From Artemia franciscana (lineage: Eukaryota > Arthropoda > Branchiopoda > Anostraca > Artemiidae), in NCBI RefSeq assembly GCF_032884065.1, contig NW_027063134.1, positions 24,348 to 88,347 on the forward strand: 64,000 nt of DNA, given 5' to 3'. Positions 1 through 11,141 of the stretch are shown here, one piece after another. Below the pieces are notes generated by a model, which was given only the letters and a program-made list of their open reading frames with translations, ran no database searches and had not been told where the DNA came from. The position numbers and the translations under genes are program-made. How positions within the stretch are numbered: position 1 is the first letter of the stretch; each line of letters starts with the position of its first letter.

Positions 1-396
1 ATGAAATATTTAAAAAATGTTTTTTATTTAATGTCCAGCCTGGATCTGACACTTTTTAAATTTATAATTCTCTTTGTTTCCTTTTTTGTTTGAGAGTTAA
101 ACCATTCAAGTCAAAAGCACTTTTTTCTGTATCTGTGTATCTACAGTCCTATAAAGTTGCTTGTATTCTTCAATGACATCCAAAAATAAGCAGAGGTAAA
201 TCAATCCCCCGTTGTTACAAAATTGGGAATAAACATATTTTAAAATCACTCAACATATCTTAATGCCACCGGTCAGTAGATCCGATAAATATGTTGTCAG
301 GGGAAAAGGAATGAAGAAAAGGCAGGGGAAAGGGTATACTTTATGATGTTCGAGTAAAGAGTTGCTATGTTTCTAATTAATTATGTATTATTTTAG
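1..396. other. AT-rich sequence before a NOS-like exon, probably intron
   Basis: No coding signal was seen. The stretch ends in TATTATTTTAG, a plausible splice acceptor for the exon that starts at 397, so it is best read as the last intron of a plus-strand gene whose earlier exons lie outside the window. Confidence 0.5.
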
Positions 397-492
397 AATA
401 GCGGCCGTTACCATGAGGACATTCTGTGTATTACTGTTGGTGCACGAAAATCTCACTTGGAATGTAACAGACAAGCCCTTGATGAAGAATAG
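397..492 (+). CDS. NOS: NOS-like diflavin reductase, C-terminal exon
   Basis: After the acceptor ATTTTAG the sequence reads open in phase 0 for 31 codons to a TAG stop: NSGRYHEDILCITVG, then a charged tail ending LDEE. RYHEDIFG is the conserved C-terminal signature of nitric oxide synthase reductase domains, where it follows the NADPH-binding region; here the last F-G is L-C. The phase fits the minus-strand exon at 36195-36392, which ends in phase 0 at the matching point of the family (VVDNLF, then the RYHEDI block). A poly(A) signal lies 127 bases after the stop. The tail is shorter than in vertebrate NOS. Related diflavin reductases (P450 reductase) lack this HEDI block, so NOS-like is preferred. 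The rest of the plus-strand gene would lie before base 1. Orientation is opposite to the other C-terminal exons in the window. Confidence 0.7.
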   Translation, partial: NSGRYHEDILCITVGARKSHLECNRQALDEE

Positions 493-1284
493 TACTGTCT
501 GATTCAATTGTTAGTTCAGTGTTCAAATGTTTATTTGATTTGAAGCCGTTTTATTTTTTTGAAAGTGCGAATTTCCCCGAAATTTGTCGATTTTAACTGT
601 ATTTTAAATTATTCATCTTAATAAACATATAAACCATAAAATAATATCTATCAATTTCTTTTTTCTTTTTTTGGAATGGTTGGACTGCTTTCTATTATTT
701 AGGGACAATTATTGATTGGTCGTAACCTATTTTAACTATCTTTTGATGTACACTTCTTGTAATTTCTAATGGAAAAATAGACAACTTTAAGAGTCGATTT
801 TTTTGAATTTTCCTCTGCAAATGAAAGCGGCTAGTTGACGAACGAAAATTTCTGTTACATTTTAAATTTAGTTCTGCCATTTTGGACCTTCGGCTTAGTA
901 ACTAGAGTAAAGGGGTACATGATGTGCTGCTGTATATCTCTTGTAGTAGATGTTATTTCTGCTTCGGAGCAACGCTGGTTTTGTTTTGCTTTATTGTGTC
1001 TGATCAGCGGTCTGCAGCTCAAAAATGGAAAGAGATGAGAATCTGAAAGTTTTTTTTTGTACTAACATCGCGAGTTTTCTGATTAGTTTTCTAATGAATT
1101 TCTTTTTCTCATCGCCTGCAAAAAAGTGTGATTTTTACACAAAAGTGCCAATATTCGTAGATCTAAAAGTGAATTGCTCACGAATCACGTTAGTTGTCTT
1201 GTGTCAGGTGTTGTTAACACTCAGGTGTATTTGCCTCAAATTCTGGCTACAATTATGGGCAGATTGTGGGAAGTCACGCTCCGG
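493..1284. other. 3' untranslated and intergenic sequence
   Basis: It contains a canonical AATAAA at 620-625, the likely poly(A) signal of the exon at 397-492. The rest is AT-rich with homopolymer runs. From about 835 it has open but featureless frames that lead into the LINE-C relic; no protein family is recognised there. Confidence 0.45.
620..625 (+). terminator. Poly(A) signal AATAAA of the NOS-like terminal exon
   Basis: AATAAA, 127 bases downstream of the stop codon at 490-492, a usual position for a short 3' UTR. Inferred from motif and context only. Confidence 0.45.
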
Positions 1285-2845
1285 AGTAGTCAACACTGTT
1301 CGTATTTACACGAAACGTAACTTTTCCAAAGGCATCGCACAGCATAAGGCTAAAGAAATTGCCCGTACCAGCGAGATTGTCCATAATTCGAATCCTGCTT
1401 TATGGCGTCTTCGAGCTAAGAACAAATCTTCCAATGGCCCACCCTGCATGCCAGAAAAGACTGATTCGACTACTTCAGAGACAATTTTCAGCCCTAATTC
1501 CTACCTAGACAACACCTTTTGTCAGACCCTCGATAAGGAGCTCCAGTTTGCAGTTAAGGATATTGACTTCCTGGTCACTCCGTCTTTAATGCGTTCCAAA
1601 ATTGTTAAGCTAAAAAAAAGAAATCTAATGGCATCGATGGTATATCTGGCACCCATTTAAGCTTTGCCAGCAATTTTCTCCTAGAGTACCTTTCTCTGCT
1701 ATTTCAGATGATTTTTGTTACTGGCATCGTTCCGGACGACTTTAGTGTTGTATTGGTTCATCCTATTCTCAAAAAAGGTAAACCAGCTGACGAGTGCACT
1801 TCATATTGTCCGATCACTGTTTCAACTACTTTTTGTAAGCTACTTGAATCCCGTATTTTTGATGAAATTGCACTTCAATGCACTACTCCGGACAATCAGT
1901 TCGGGCTCAAAAAGCACTCAGGACGGGAATACGTTCACAGCGTTCTTGCAAATCTTCTTGTTGATGCAGATAAAAATGGTGATATTTCGTCTTTGGAGTG
2001 CTTGGTGTTAGTAGAGCCTTCGATTCTGGCATCCATGGCCATATCTTGCTCAAAGCTCTTCAGTGAGGTGTTTCCTCTTGCATCATTTCCCCTGTCTACA
2101 GCATGTACAATAAGCTCTCGGCTGTCATCTTGATCCCCTCTCCGTCCGGTTCTTTTCCTTCTAAAGAAATGCTGAGTGTCAAAGCTGCAAAACTTCACCA
2201 ACACTGTTTAATAACGCTATAATCGAAGCACAACAAGGAATAAAGCCGTCGTGCTTTCTCCGTGGGATCAATCTGTCGCTGCTGAACTTCGTTGATGACA
2301 TTCTTCATGTTTCTTGTTCAATTTCTTTATTTCAATAAAATTACGACTCACTTGCAGCGGCATACAAGCAGATCGGACTTTCCTTCAACGAATCTAAAAC
2401 AGAACTTCTTTTCTTCAATGGTTCAAAAAATGAGCTTTCAATTAAACTCTGCGTTAAAATTCGTTACACTCTGATTAAGCCCTGTGAGTCCCATACCTAT
2501 CTTGGCCTCCCTATTTCTTCTACATTGAAGGACACACGCTCAGCACTGACAAACCACTTCTGTTCCCGTCTACGAGCGTCTTACGGATTACTTAATGCTA
2601 ATAAGTATCGTTTCAACCGTCCTCTCCTTGCCCGGCTATACAATGCTTTTAATAACCCTCAACTGCTTGCTCTGGCTCCCTTCTGGAAAATATTCACAGC
2701 TACCGAAAAGAAAGCCATTTGTAGCGTATTCTACAGACATGCCAAGTTTCTCTTCCGTCTCCCTATGTGGTACAGCAATGGCGACATCTCCATGAAATAC
2801 AAGCTCACCAACCCTTCCATGGCCATAGAAAGAAGAATCTCCCAC
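1285..2845 (+). pseudogene. LINE-C: non-LTR reverse transcriptase relic
   Basis: Translated pieces in shifting frames follow the order of a LINE ORF2 reverse transcriptase. First comes the thumb-side lead (KSNGIDGISGTHL near 1620-1650, split by a frameshift in the A-rich run at 1612-1620). Next is the fingers motif VVLVHPILKKGKPA (about 1749-1790). The palm motif LNFVDDILHVS follows (about 2285-2317, with both catalytic Asp present at 2294-2299), then LSFNESKTELLFFNG (about 2377-2420) and the terminal connection region with HTYLGLPISS (about 2495-2525) through to 2845. Several frameshifts and stops make it inactive, although the FVDD core survives. The 5' end is not defined. The 3' end is cut off exactly where the Helitron 3' tail begins, so the Helitron (or a later deletion) truncated it. 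The clade was not determined. Confidence 0.8.
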
Positions 2846-3157
2846 CCCAACACCTAGTTGGTGGGGCGCTTCGCGCCCCCCCCCCCCCCGTGCGCGTAAG
2901 TCGTTACGCGCCATATTAGTTACGCGCCATTGTAGTTGTGTCCCTGTGTCCCACCTGTGAATATAGATAGACTTATATATGTGTTTCAAACTACGTAAAA
3001 CTTGCGAATATACAACATTCTTGGCTTTTCCATTGTCTGTGCATATACAAAGCCTTATGTACTAATAATGACGTCATATGCAAACGCTCTTTTTACAAAC
3101 ATGCATACACACAACTCGTTTTTATATAGATAGATAGATGGATAGATACAATACAAA

Positions 3158-5205
3158 TTAACTGCGTAAAACTTGCGAATATACAACATTCTTCGATGTC
3201 AAATTGTCGCTGCATATAAATAGATTGTCAGGTTTACCGACCCTCGAACATGCAACGTACAATTGTCCATGAAAAAAACAATCAGTATTAAGATCTATAC
3301 CACATTTGTCTAATGATTGACCTTGAGCTTTGTTAATGGTGATTGCAAATGCTAATCGAATTGGGAATTGCAATCTTTTAAATTGAAAAGGCAGATCCGT
3401 TGGAATCATGGGAATGCGAGGAATAAGAACAGCCTCACCCTCAAAAGGCCCTGTCAAGATTGTGGCCTCTATTAGGTTTTCCATTGTTTTTATTTTACGG
3501 CAAGCCGCGTGCCATTGCAAAGCTTTGGTGGGTTGATATTTCTTAAAAGTATTATTGGTACGCCTATTGTTAGTTGTAGCACGTGTTGTGGAAACCCTGA
3601 AAGATCCACGGAATTTAAAAATTCAGATGGATAATTAACCGCTTCATTTGGTTCCAAAACTGTGTCGACTGACTTGTAAAGGACTGCCTGGTCTCGAATC
3701 TTGGTCAAAACAATATTGTTGATTTCGTGGACGTCTATATTTTTGGGTGCAAGAATCGCTCTTTCACTTAACCATTTATTATTTTTATAATTGTTTAGAA
3801 TATTCGGAAATACTTTTTCAATCAATTCATTTTTGGACGTCACTAAATTACAGAAATCAGCAGGTAGTTGTATACGTCCTGAAATTGAGTCTACTGGGAG
3901 CTTTCCGTTTCCAATTGCCAGCAATTGATCTGAAAATGTTTGACCAGAGTCATCGTTTTGCAATCGGACACGCATATTTGTAGTTAATTTTAATGTTTTT
4001 ACGTGTGCCCATAAATTAGAATTTTTCAGGCAAGCATTCATTTCGTCTGCAGGGGTTGATCTCGGTATTATAGGTAATATTTGCCTGAAATCTCCCGCAA
4101 GCAATATTAATGTGCTGCCAAAGGGTTTCGACTTCCCTCTCAAATCTTTCAAGCATTGATCCAGAGCCTCGAGCGATTTTTTGTGTGCCATTGTGCACTC
4201 ATCCCAAATAATAAGTTTGCATTGCTGCAATACTTTACCCATCCCAGATGATTTGGAAATATTGCACGTGGGAGTTTGTGTAGAATGCGAATTCAGAGGC
4301 AATTTCAAAGCGGAATGAGCAGTTCTTCCACCAGGCAGCAATGTTGCGGCTATTCCGGACGACGCAATTGCCAACGCTATATCATTTTTGATGGAATTGA
4401 TGCCAGAATCAGTTTTATCACAAACGTTTTACCAGTACCTCCTGGCGCATCCAAAAAGAAAATTTCTCCAACGTTGTTATCGACACAATGCATTATCGTA
4501 TCATAAATGTCTTTTTGTTCCGACGTTAACTTGGAAATGTTATTGTGTACATACGACAATAGATCACTCGTACTGTAACTTTGTTCACGATCCAATTCTA
4601 TATATGTCGAAACAGCAGCGATACGGTTAGGTGAAGGCATTCCCAAATCCTGAAGAGGTTTGTTTGCCATGCGTACGCACAAATCTTCTATAATAACTAG
4701 AGTGTAGTTATAAATTTCTGATGTAAAATCAAAAGTCATATCTGACGTCTCTAACTGTTTTCGATGGAGTATATCTTCGGACATTTTTGACTTATATTTA
4801 TGGAGAGCAAGTTGTTAAAATGATGCCAAACAATGCACGAATTTGACTTGGAGTTGACGTTTCGCACGCGTCATTGATACAGTTATCCCAGTGTTGGTCA
4901 ATCTCCAATAAATTCAGAGCTTGGCATGCACTACGGTAAGTGTCATGTATAGTACCGTCTACAGTTCTCAAATACTCAAAGGATGTCGGACCGGGTACAT
5001 TCACCAAAAGCAGGCGTAGAAAGAAGCATTCATGTCGATTGGGGTGAACGGTGTAGAGTCTTCCTATCGTGGTATCTTTGAAGATGGTAGGCTGGCCGTC
5101 GACTGACTTACCCTGTTTTCGACGTTCAAATACTTTATTTTTAGCATTCCACGTGTAATACGAAGGCACTTCAGTATACAGCAGTTTTTTTTGCAAAAGA
5201 ATCAT
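3158..5205 (-). pseudogene. Helitron RepHel protein, PIF1-type helicase half
   Basis: Continues the Rep half after a frameshift at the T-run near 5186. It shows the pre-helicase segment (about 5200-4800), Walker A APGGTGKTF (about 4430-4460), ASSGIAATLLPGGRTAHS (about 4315-4370), Walker B LIIWDECTM (about 4195-4220), AGDFRQILPI (about 4070-4100) and the C-terminal motifs FAITINKAQGQSL and GQLYVACSRV (about 3235-3350). This is the 5'-3' DNA helicase of the SF1B/PIF1 group that unwinds the transposon strand. Frameshifts near 4790, 4380 and 3495 interrupt it, each in a short run; all helicase motifs are otherwise legible, suggesting fairly recent decay. Confidence 0.9.
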
Positions 5206-7458
5206 TTTTGCAAAGCGAAAAGAAAGCGGTTAACTTTGTATCCGGTGGATTCAGGGCTCTTTGTTGCACGTTGGTTTCCGAGAAATAAACACGTTGACCA
5301 TTCTGTAAATGTACCGCTAAGTGAACAACAGCTGGACTACGTTCATGTATCGGAAATGAAAGAATTCGCCAGACAGCTTCATTACTGCTTATGTATCTTC
5401 CAGCCTGATATTGTACGATTTTGTCGATATCTTTGATATCGGGCTGCAAGCCAAAAACTGCCATGTCACTGCCTTTGTTGACGTATTTACAAATGTATAT
5501 GATTGCCTTTACGGAGTTACAGTATTAAACGTTTATGTGTGCATTAAATGTTTTTGATAATAACGGGGAATATGGAACAACCCACTGGTTATCTACTTCG
5601 ATGGTGGTACCGTTACGCTTCTTTATTATTGCTGTTTTACCGCCATCTTCAGTAGATCTTCTTCTATATTTTGGGTAACCATCATTGCCAGTAATTGTGT
5701 TGGATACTAAAAGTCGAGGATATTGCTTTGTGCACCTTCCTTTGGCCATACATGGTGAATTTTCGTTCAGTGCACCGCAAGGTCCATGTATCATATTTTT
5801 TACAATAGTATCATGTAACCCCTTATCGACATTTTCATCAGGTATTTCAGCGGGAATCACATCATCAATTTCGTTCGAAGTAATTTTTTTATGTAGCCAG
5901 ATTAGTATATGTGCGTGTGGCAAACCTCGTTTTTGCCATTCCACTGAGTACATCCAGCATCGCACTGACCCAAACACTTCAAGTTTTACTATGTAGTTTA
6001 TCAGTGATTTCAACTTTTGCCGGAAGACACGGGCCGTAATGTCATGTCTATGAACCGCCGATTGTCCTTGAAGTAAAAGCTGCTGTATCTCGTCCCAAGA
6101 TTGATTACATGTAAATGTAATAAATAAATCTGGACGACAATAGAGACGAAAATACGCAATAGCATCTTGAGCATATTCATGCATATGACGGGGACTGCCA
6201 TCATATGACGAAGGTAAAATTGTTAATCTTCCCACGTTTGTGGTATTACCGTCATTTACAACTGCATCTCGCAAATGAATGTATTGTTCAGAGCGGAGCT
6301 TGGTCTGATTCAGGCAGATATATAGCAAACGTTCTGATTCAATTTTAGCATACATATCAACGACGTATTGGTGAAACAATTCACGGCATTTTAAAATATA
6401 ATTTTCTTCATCCTGCCGAATCATTAGTCTATAGGAATAATAATGCATTGCACTGAATTTCTTATTCATTTCTTTGTTAGTGGCTGGATTCATCAATTTA
6501 ATATTAAAGTGATAGCCGTCGGCTCCATCCCTAAAAATGATAGGATATTGTAGGGCATCGTAGCATCGATGAGTTTCAGCAATTCTTAACAACTGAGCGT
6601 TTCGCTTATGAAGATTAATATCTCGAGGTAAAAACTGATCACCGACCGATAAATTTGCCCTTTTACTTTGAAAGTAGACATAAATTGATCTGGATTTTCG
6701 ATTTGGGCTCCAAACGACGTCATTTGGAAACATGAGTTATATTTTCTGATTTTTGACAAAAAACGCTTAGATTCTGACGTAGTTCCAGTAAGGAAAGTCT
6801 TCAATGGCTCTGGTGGTGCAGCCAATAGAGGAAGTTTAACTTTTCCTGAGGCGCAACACATTCCCATTGTTTCACCATTGAATTTCAAGGCCTTGCAATA
6901 GGGACAAATTTTAGACATAGTCCCCATTTGAACACATTTACTCAAGCTATAATCATCGACTGGGCTGTACCTGAATGCCAGGCGATAACTTTCAGGTTGC
7001 TCTGATTCCTCGGCACGCTTTCTTTTCTTACTTTCTCTATCAGCAGCAAGCCTGATTTCTTGCTGTTCTTGTGATTCCTCGGCACGCCTTCTTTTTTCAC
7101 TTTCTCTTTTAGCAGCAAGTCTGGTTTCATGTTGCTCTGGTAGTTCCTCGGCATGCCTTCTTTTTTCTCTTTCTCTTTTAGCAGCAAGTCTGGTTTCGCG
7201 TTGCTCTGGTAGTTCCTCGGCACGCTTTCCGTTCTTTCTTTCTCTATCAGCCTCAAGCCTGTTTCCTTGCTTTTCTTTTGATTCCTCGGCACGCTTTCTT
7301 TTCTTACTTTCTCTATCAGCCTCAAGTCTGTTTTCTTGCTGTTCTTTTGATTCCTCGGCACGCTTTCTTTTCTAACTTTCTCTATCAGCAGCAAATTTTT
7401 TGGCATAGACTCTTTGAGCATCTTCTTCGGCTGTTGCCATTGTAAGTTCATCAGTCAT
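5171..7458 (-). pseudogene. Helitron RepHel protein, N-terminal and Rep (HUH/Y2) half
   Basis: Frame from ATG 7458: MTDELTMATAEEDAQRVYAK, then about six imperfect 25-residue charged repeats built on RLAAxRESxKRKRAEE, then a Cys motif CPYCKALKFNG (about 6900) and the Helitron-like N-terminal domain. The Rep domain contains RPDLFITFTCNQ and the HUH motif WQKRGLPHAHILIW (about 5915-5955), followed by the Y2 motif IYICKYVNKGSD (about 5465-5500) with both tyrosines. This nickase starts rolling-circle transposition. Breaks: TAG at codon 29 (7372-7374), a frameshift near 6640, and TAA replacing a likely GAA at 5525-5527 just before Y2. The first two also occur in the right-arm copy (34690-35563) and so predate the duplication. 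Confidence 0.88.
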
Positions 7459-7618
7459 TTTAAAGTTAAACATTAATAGATTTCTACGTGAACGCATGTC
7501 TTAAATATCTTTAATGACGTCACCGTCATAAAAAAAGGACGACAACTAGCTTCATGACGTCATTCAACACACAAACATGACATCACCCGACAGACAGACA
7601 CATCCACAGACAATTTAT

Positions 7619-7767
7619 TTATATATATATAGAAGATAGATGTGGCTGTGTCCCGGTCGTCATTTGTGTCCCGATGTCCCGGTCTGTAATTTCGTCAGTC
7701 AAAAACATGACGTCAGTTAACACACAAACATGACGTCACCCGACAGACCCACACACACACAGACAAC

Positions 7768-7768
<1 letters not shown>
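7619..7768 (-). mobile_element. Short Helitron 5'-end fragment
   Basis: Minus strand begins TCTGTGTGTGTGTGGG next to the AT microsatellite and carries two TGACGTCA sites (7708-7715, 7731-7738), then the phrase GACCGGGACAYCGGGACACA. That phrase also occurs in the short Helitron beyond. It is interpreted as a remnant of a second non-autonomous Helitron abutting the 5' end of the large one. The mirror copy in the right arm lies at about 34398-34548. Confidence 0.5.

Positions 7769-7772
<4 letters not shown>

Positions 7773-7846
<74 letters not shown>
7773..7846. repeat. (AT)n microsatellite
   Basis: About 74 bases of pure TA dinucleotide, adjacent to the CTAG terminus of the short Helitron. The corresponding tract in the right arm (34355-34392) is about half as long. 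Confidence 0.95.
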
Positions 7847-7847
<1 letters not shown>

Positions 7848-8505
7848 TAGCTGTTGGGGTGGCACTTTGCACCACCCCAACACCTAGTTGATGGGGCCCT
7901 TTGCGCCCCCCGAGGCCCTCCCCCCACGTGTGTAAGTCGTTACGCGCCATATTAGTTACGCCCCATTGTAGTTGTGTCCCTGTGTCCCACCTGTGAATAG
8001 AGATAGATATAAATATATGTTTTTAACTACGTAAAACATGCGAATATACAACATTCTTCGCTGTCCCATTGTCTGTGCATATAAATAGATAGTCAGGTTT
8101 ACTGATTCTTGAACATGCAACATATAATTGTCCATGGGAAAAACAATCCGTATTCATATCTATACCTCATTATTCTAATGATGTGTCCTTGTGTTCCGGT
8201 CGTTATTTATATTCCCTGTGTCCCGGTCGTCATTTGTGTCCCAGTGTCCCGGTCTGTAATTTCTATTCGAATGCACGCTTTCTTTTCTTACTTTCTCTAT
8301 CAGCAGCAAGTTTTTTGGCATAGACTCTTTGAGCAGCTTCCTTGGCTGTTGCCATTGTAGGTTCTTCAGTCATTTTACAATTAAACATTTTTCCGTGAAC
8401 GTATGTCTTAAATACCTTTAATGACGTCATCGTCATAACAAACATGACGACATCTAACTTCATGACGTCAGTCGACACACAAACATGACGTCACTCGACA
8501 CACAC
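7847..8505 (-). mobile_element. Non-autonomous Helitron with complete 3' end
   Basis: The 3' terminus is intact: stem TTGGGGTGG / CCACCCCAA (7854-7880 on the plus strand), then CAGCTAG and the T of the (AT)n target, the expected hairpin-CTRR-T arrangement. The 5' part has three TGACGTCA sites (8422, 8463 and 8486) and a short reading frame that starts like the large Helitron protein (ATAKEAAQRVYAKKLAADRE) but runs out after KRKRAFE. It is an internally deleted derivative. The exact 5' base is uncertain (about 8505). A mirror copy occurs at 33617-34354. Confidence 0.75.
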
Positions 8506-8639
8506 TCGGGTTTAATAAAAAAATATAACACCACTGATTCCCTTATCGCCTCAAAACTTATTACGCACTATGGCTCTTCCTTCACTCCTTGGTACAACCC
8601 TGGCGTCTACCTTCAATATTATCCTTGTAAGTCCCTACC

Positions 8640-9355
8640 ATTTCGTCCACGAGCAAACCACTCTAATCTCTACTAAAAAAAGAAATATTAATAAAATACT
8701 CAATAATGACCAAAATATCTTACCTGTTTAAATTCGTCATTCAATGTAACTTATTTCAAAACAAGATATTTTTTTTAGTCTCTTTTTTAAAGAACCAAGA
8801 GAGCTCCTACCTCTCGGTTCAAGTGAAATGGTATTGTAAGCCTTAGCGCAGACGATGTCAGGCGAAAAATCTGGCCTCACTGTTGGCGTATGTCGAATAT
8901 AAATCTGTGCAGATAGTCTTGTAATTGAAGATGCTGTTTGACTACCAAACAGAATAGATTCCTAAAAAGCAGTGGAAGCAAGCTGGAGAAGAATCAGAAA
9001 GTAAAATCCAAGCAGGAAAGCTCAAACAGCGATTTCAGCGAGAGATAATCATCTGTGTGTTTAATGATCTTCAGGGCATTCTTGTAAATGGAATCCAATT
9101 TTTTCAGATTGGATTTGAACGTCGACTGCCATGCCATTGCGCGATACAGTAAATGGGTTTTGATGAGCGAATTGTAGAGAAGGGTAAGAGTTATAAATGG
9201 GAATGTGTTCTTCAGTTTCTTCATGATGCTAAGATTCTTTGAATGCTTTAGTTCTACAGCATGGATGGGGGGAAGCAAAGAAAAGTTTTTATTCACTCTT
9301 AATCCTAAATATTTTGTAAATCCGTTTGCTGTTAGTCGAACCTTTCTAAGAGACG
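8640..9355 (-). pseudogene. LINE-B reverse transcriptase 3' part, inverted copy
   Basis: Minus-strand translation gives VNKNFSLLPPIHAVELKHSK and LTLLYNSLIKTHLLYRAMAW, then YKNALKIIKHTDDYLSLKSL, the connection/thumb region at the end of a LINE ORF2. It is the mirror of 32663-33390, with a Pro to Thr change in LIKPHLLYR. No palm motif is present, so it is a 3' fragment only. Confidence 0.75.
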
Positions 9356-9372
9356 TCGCAATTCCTGTTGAG

Positions 9373-10385
9373 GAAATGAGGGGGAAGGAAATAAGACTTC
9401 TGTAGGCAGGGAGGGGGAGGAGATGGCAAAGGATAAGGGAGGAGAATTCGGGATCGGGAAGGGTTTGTCAATTTTTGAGCTGTGCCTGATGAACTTTGAT
9501 GAGAAATATTTGCTTGAGTGCGGTGCACTAAAAACGAACGGCAGAAGGGAGATGAGTGGCTCTTACAATTTTTATCTTTGGACAGGGACACTGGAAAAGG
9601 GCCCCGGGGAGTAGAATTAACATCATCTACTTTCGGTGCATGGGCAAAACTACAATATTTGTTACAATGCATGGTGGGAAAAGGTGGAGGAAAAGTTTGT
9701 ATGGCAGGGGGATGGAAACTAAAAGGGGATACTAAAGTAGGGGTATTCAGGGAGGGGGAGCTTGTTTTCCGAACAACCCTCTTGTTTTCCGAAAGTCAGG
9801 AGTGAAATGAGCGAAAACACATTCTCTGTTGGTAAAGAGTAAATTTTACACTTAAAACCAGTAACAGTTTTAAAGCTACTTAATAATTACGATTTTTTCC
9901 GAATTATTGAGGGGGCAACTACCCCCTTACCTCTCTCCCCCCCTCAAAGACACCACTGACCTAATCTAACCAAAATACGACACCACTGACCTAACCTAAC
10001 CAAAATACCAATTTAATTTTTTTTTTTTTTTTTTTAATATAACTACAATGTAGTGATCCACTGAGCCGAAGCTAATAATGTTGTCTCCTTATACAAACAG
10101 CAATAAACCGGTTATTGTCTCATTTTAAATCCAAGTTCTAGATTGTGAACTGGCTAACACAAAAGTAAAAAAAAAATTACTATCGACGGAAATTGCGCAT
10201 TGGGATTACTGCAAGTGTATATTTGTATATAAGCCTACGGTGAAAGAAAAAGATGACACTTCGCGTCAATGGGACAACTACCGTCGTTGAAAAAGAGTCA
10301 GGTTTTAAGAAAATCCACCAGCGCTAAATGGTCGAGAACAAGTAATTGACTAATTTAAAAAAAATTAAAACCAGCAATTAAACTG
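9373..10385 (-). pseudogene. LINE-A middle segment, inverted copy
   Basis: Reverse complement of 28253-29257: the ORF1-ORF2 spacer and the proline-rich start of the LINE-A second frame (minus strand MHCNKYCSFAHAPKVDDVNS, about 9672-9610, to PPPPCLQKSYFLPPH, about 9390). At about 9355-9373 it joins directly to the LINE-B segment, whereas the right arm has 3.5 kb of LINE-A there. It includes the doubled 28-bp unit with GGTTAGGTTAGG (about 9955-10012). Confidence 0.75.
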
Positions 10386-10790
10386 TAAACTCAAGTAATG
10401 AATTATTTTTTTTAAAGAAAAATATAAACTTTGCCTTTCAATGGCTTCAAGCTCTATTTATTGCTTTCCCCTGAGGAACAGAATAGTTTTGTGTCTTGTT
10501 TCTTCTATTTCTGCCTTTTAGTGCAACTGAACAATGTGCGGAAGATACATCGATTGAAGTACTGCGTGGCTTTTCGATGTGCCACCTTGATCTTTGCTCC
10601 TATATCTTTTAACGAACGTTTGCACCGTTTTTGATGCTCGTTTCTCACAATCGGTTTCTTTCTCTCTCTTTCTTTGTCTCTTTTGAGTCATATTTATTTT
10701 ATTTAATAACTGAGCGGGTTTTCCATAGAAAAATAATTGGAATTCAAAAGAAAATGAAGGATCACGAAATTTCGGAGACGGGCAACAGTT
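10386..10790. other. Unassigned sequence between left arm and T1
   Basis: AT-rich single-copy-looking sequence with pyrimidine runs. No protein motif, repeat family or RNA was recognised. It ends where the tandem unit begins (ATGTTGGGTTAAGAAAG). Confidence 0.4.
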
Positions 10791-11141
10791 TATGTTGGGT
10801 TAAGAAAGTGTCAAAATAGTAGCAATAAAAAGGATTTTTTGATGATCCAGTAACAAATTGCCGAGCGAGAAACTATTTGTCTTCGCAATACATTATATTT
10901 TGTAAAATTCCAGAGTTTATATTTATATAATATTAAAACATATTAACCTATTGCGAGAGAACTTGTTTAAAATAGAAAGGTAGTGCGTATTGTGACACAG
11001 CATAGAAAATTACGTAATTACTGTAAAAACCGCTTACAACACCAAATAGAAACAATGCTCATCATTAACCGGAGCAATAAGTTTGGAAAACAAAGTTTTT
11101 TTGATAAATACAATGCATACATGTATTATTTTATTTTTTAG

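Larger units (their letters stand above)
2842..7610 (-). mobile_element. Helitron, autonomous type, decayed and 3'-truncated
   Basis: A rolling-circle transposon on the minus strand. The 5' end is placed near 7610, where minus-strand sequence starts TCTGTGGATG after an AT-rich flank. The interior codes for a Rep/helicase protein (see the two coding entries). The 3' 450 bases match the tail of the short Helitron at 7847-8505, including the GC-rich stem GGGGCGCGAAGCGCCCC and ACCAACTAGG. The complete short element ends with a second hairpin (TTGGGGTGG paired with CCACCCCAA) plus CAGCTAG, then T. Here the element stops after the first half of that hairpin at 2842-2850 and runs into LINE-C, so the terminal CTAG is lost. 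Length 4.8 kb is normal for an animal Helitron. Confidence 0.85.
6585..10385 (+). repeat. Left arm of large inverted repeat
   Basis: Reverse complement of 28253-35563 in two blocks: 6585 to about 9355 matches 32750-35563, and about 9373-10385 matches 28253-29257. The left arm lacks the 3.5 kb in between (most of LINE-A ORF2). By eye the arms differ at only a few positions per hundred, and shared stop codons and frameshifts show common descent. The outer edge is the shared CTTAAC at 6585-6590; the inner edge lies in a short AATTGCTGGTTTTAA tandem repeat. Confidence 0.9.

Noticed and set aside
6942-7451. 169-residue open frame MNLQWQQPKKMLKESMPKNL with KESVPRNQ repeats
   Set aside because: It is the shadow frame of the Helitron N-terminal repeats; the frame from ATG 7458 continues into the conserved Helitron domain and is the real one.
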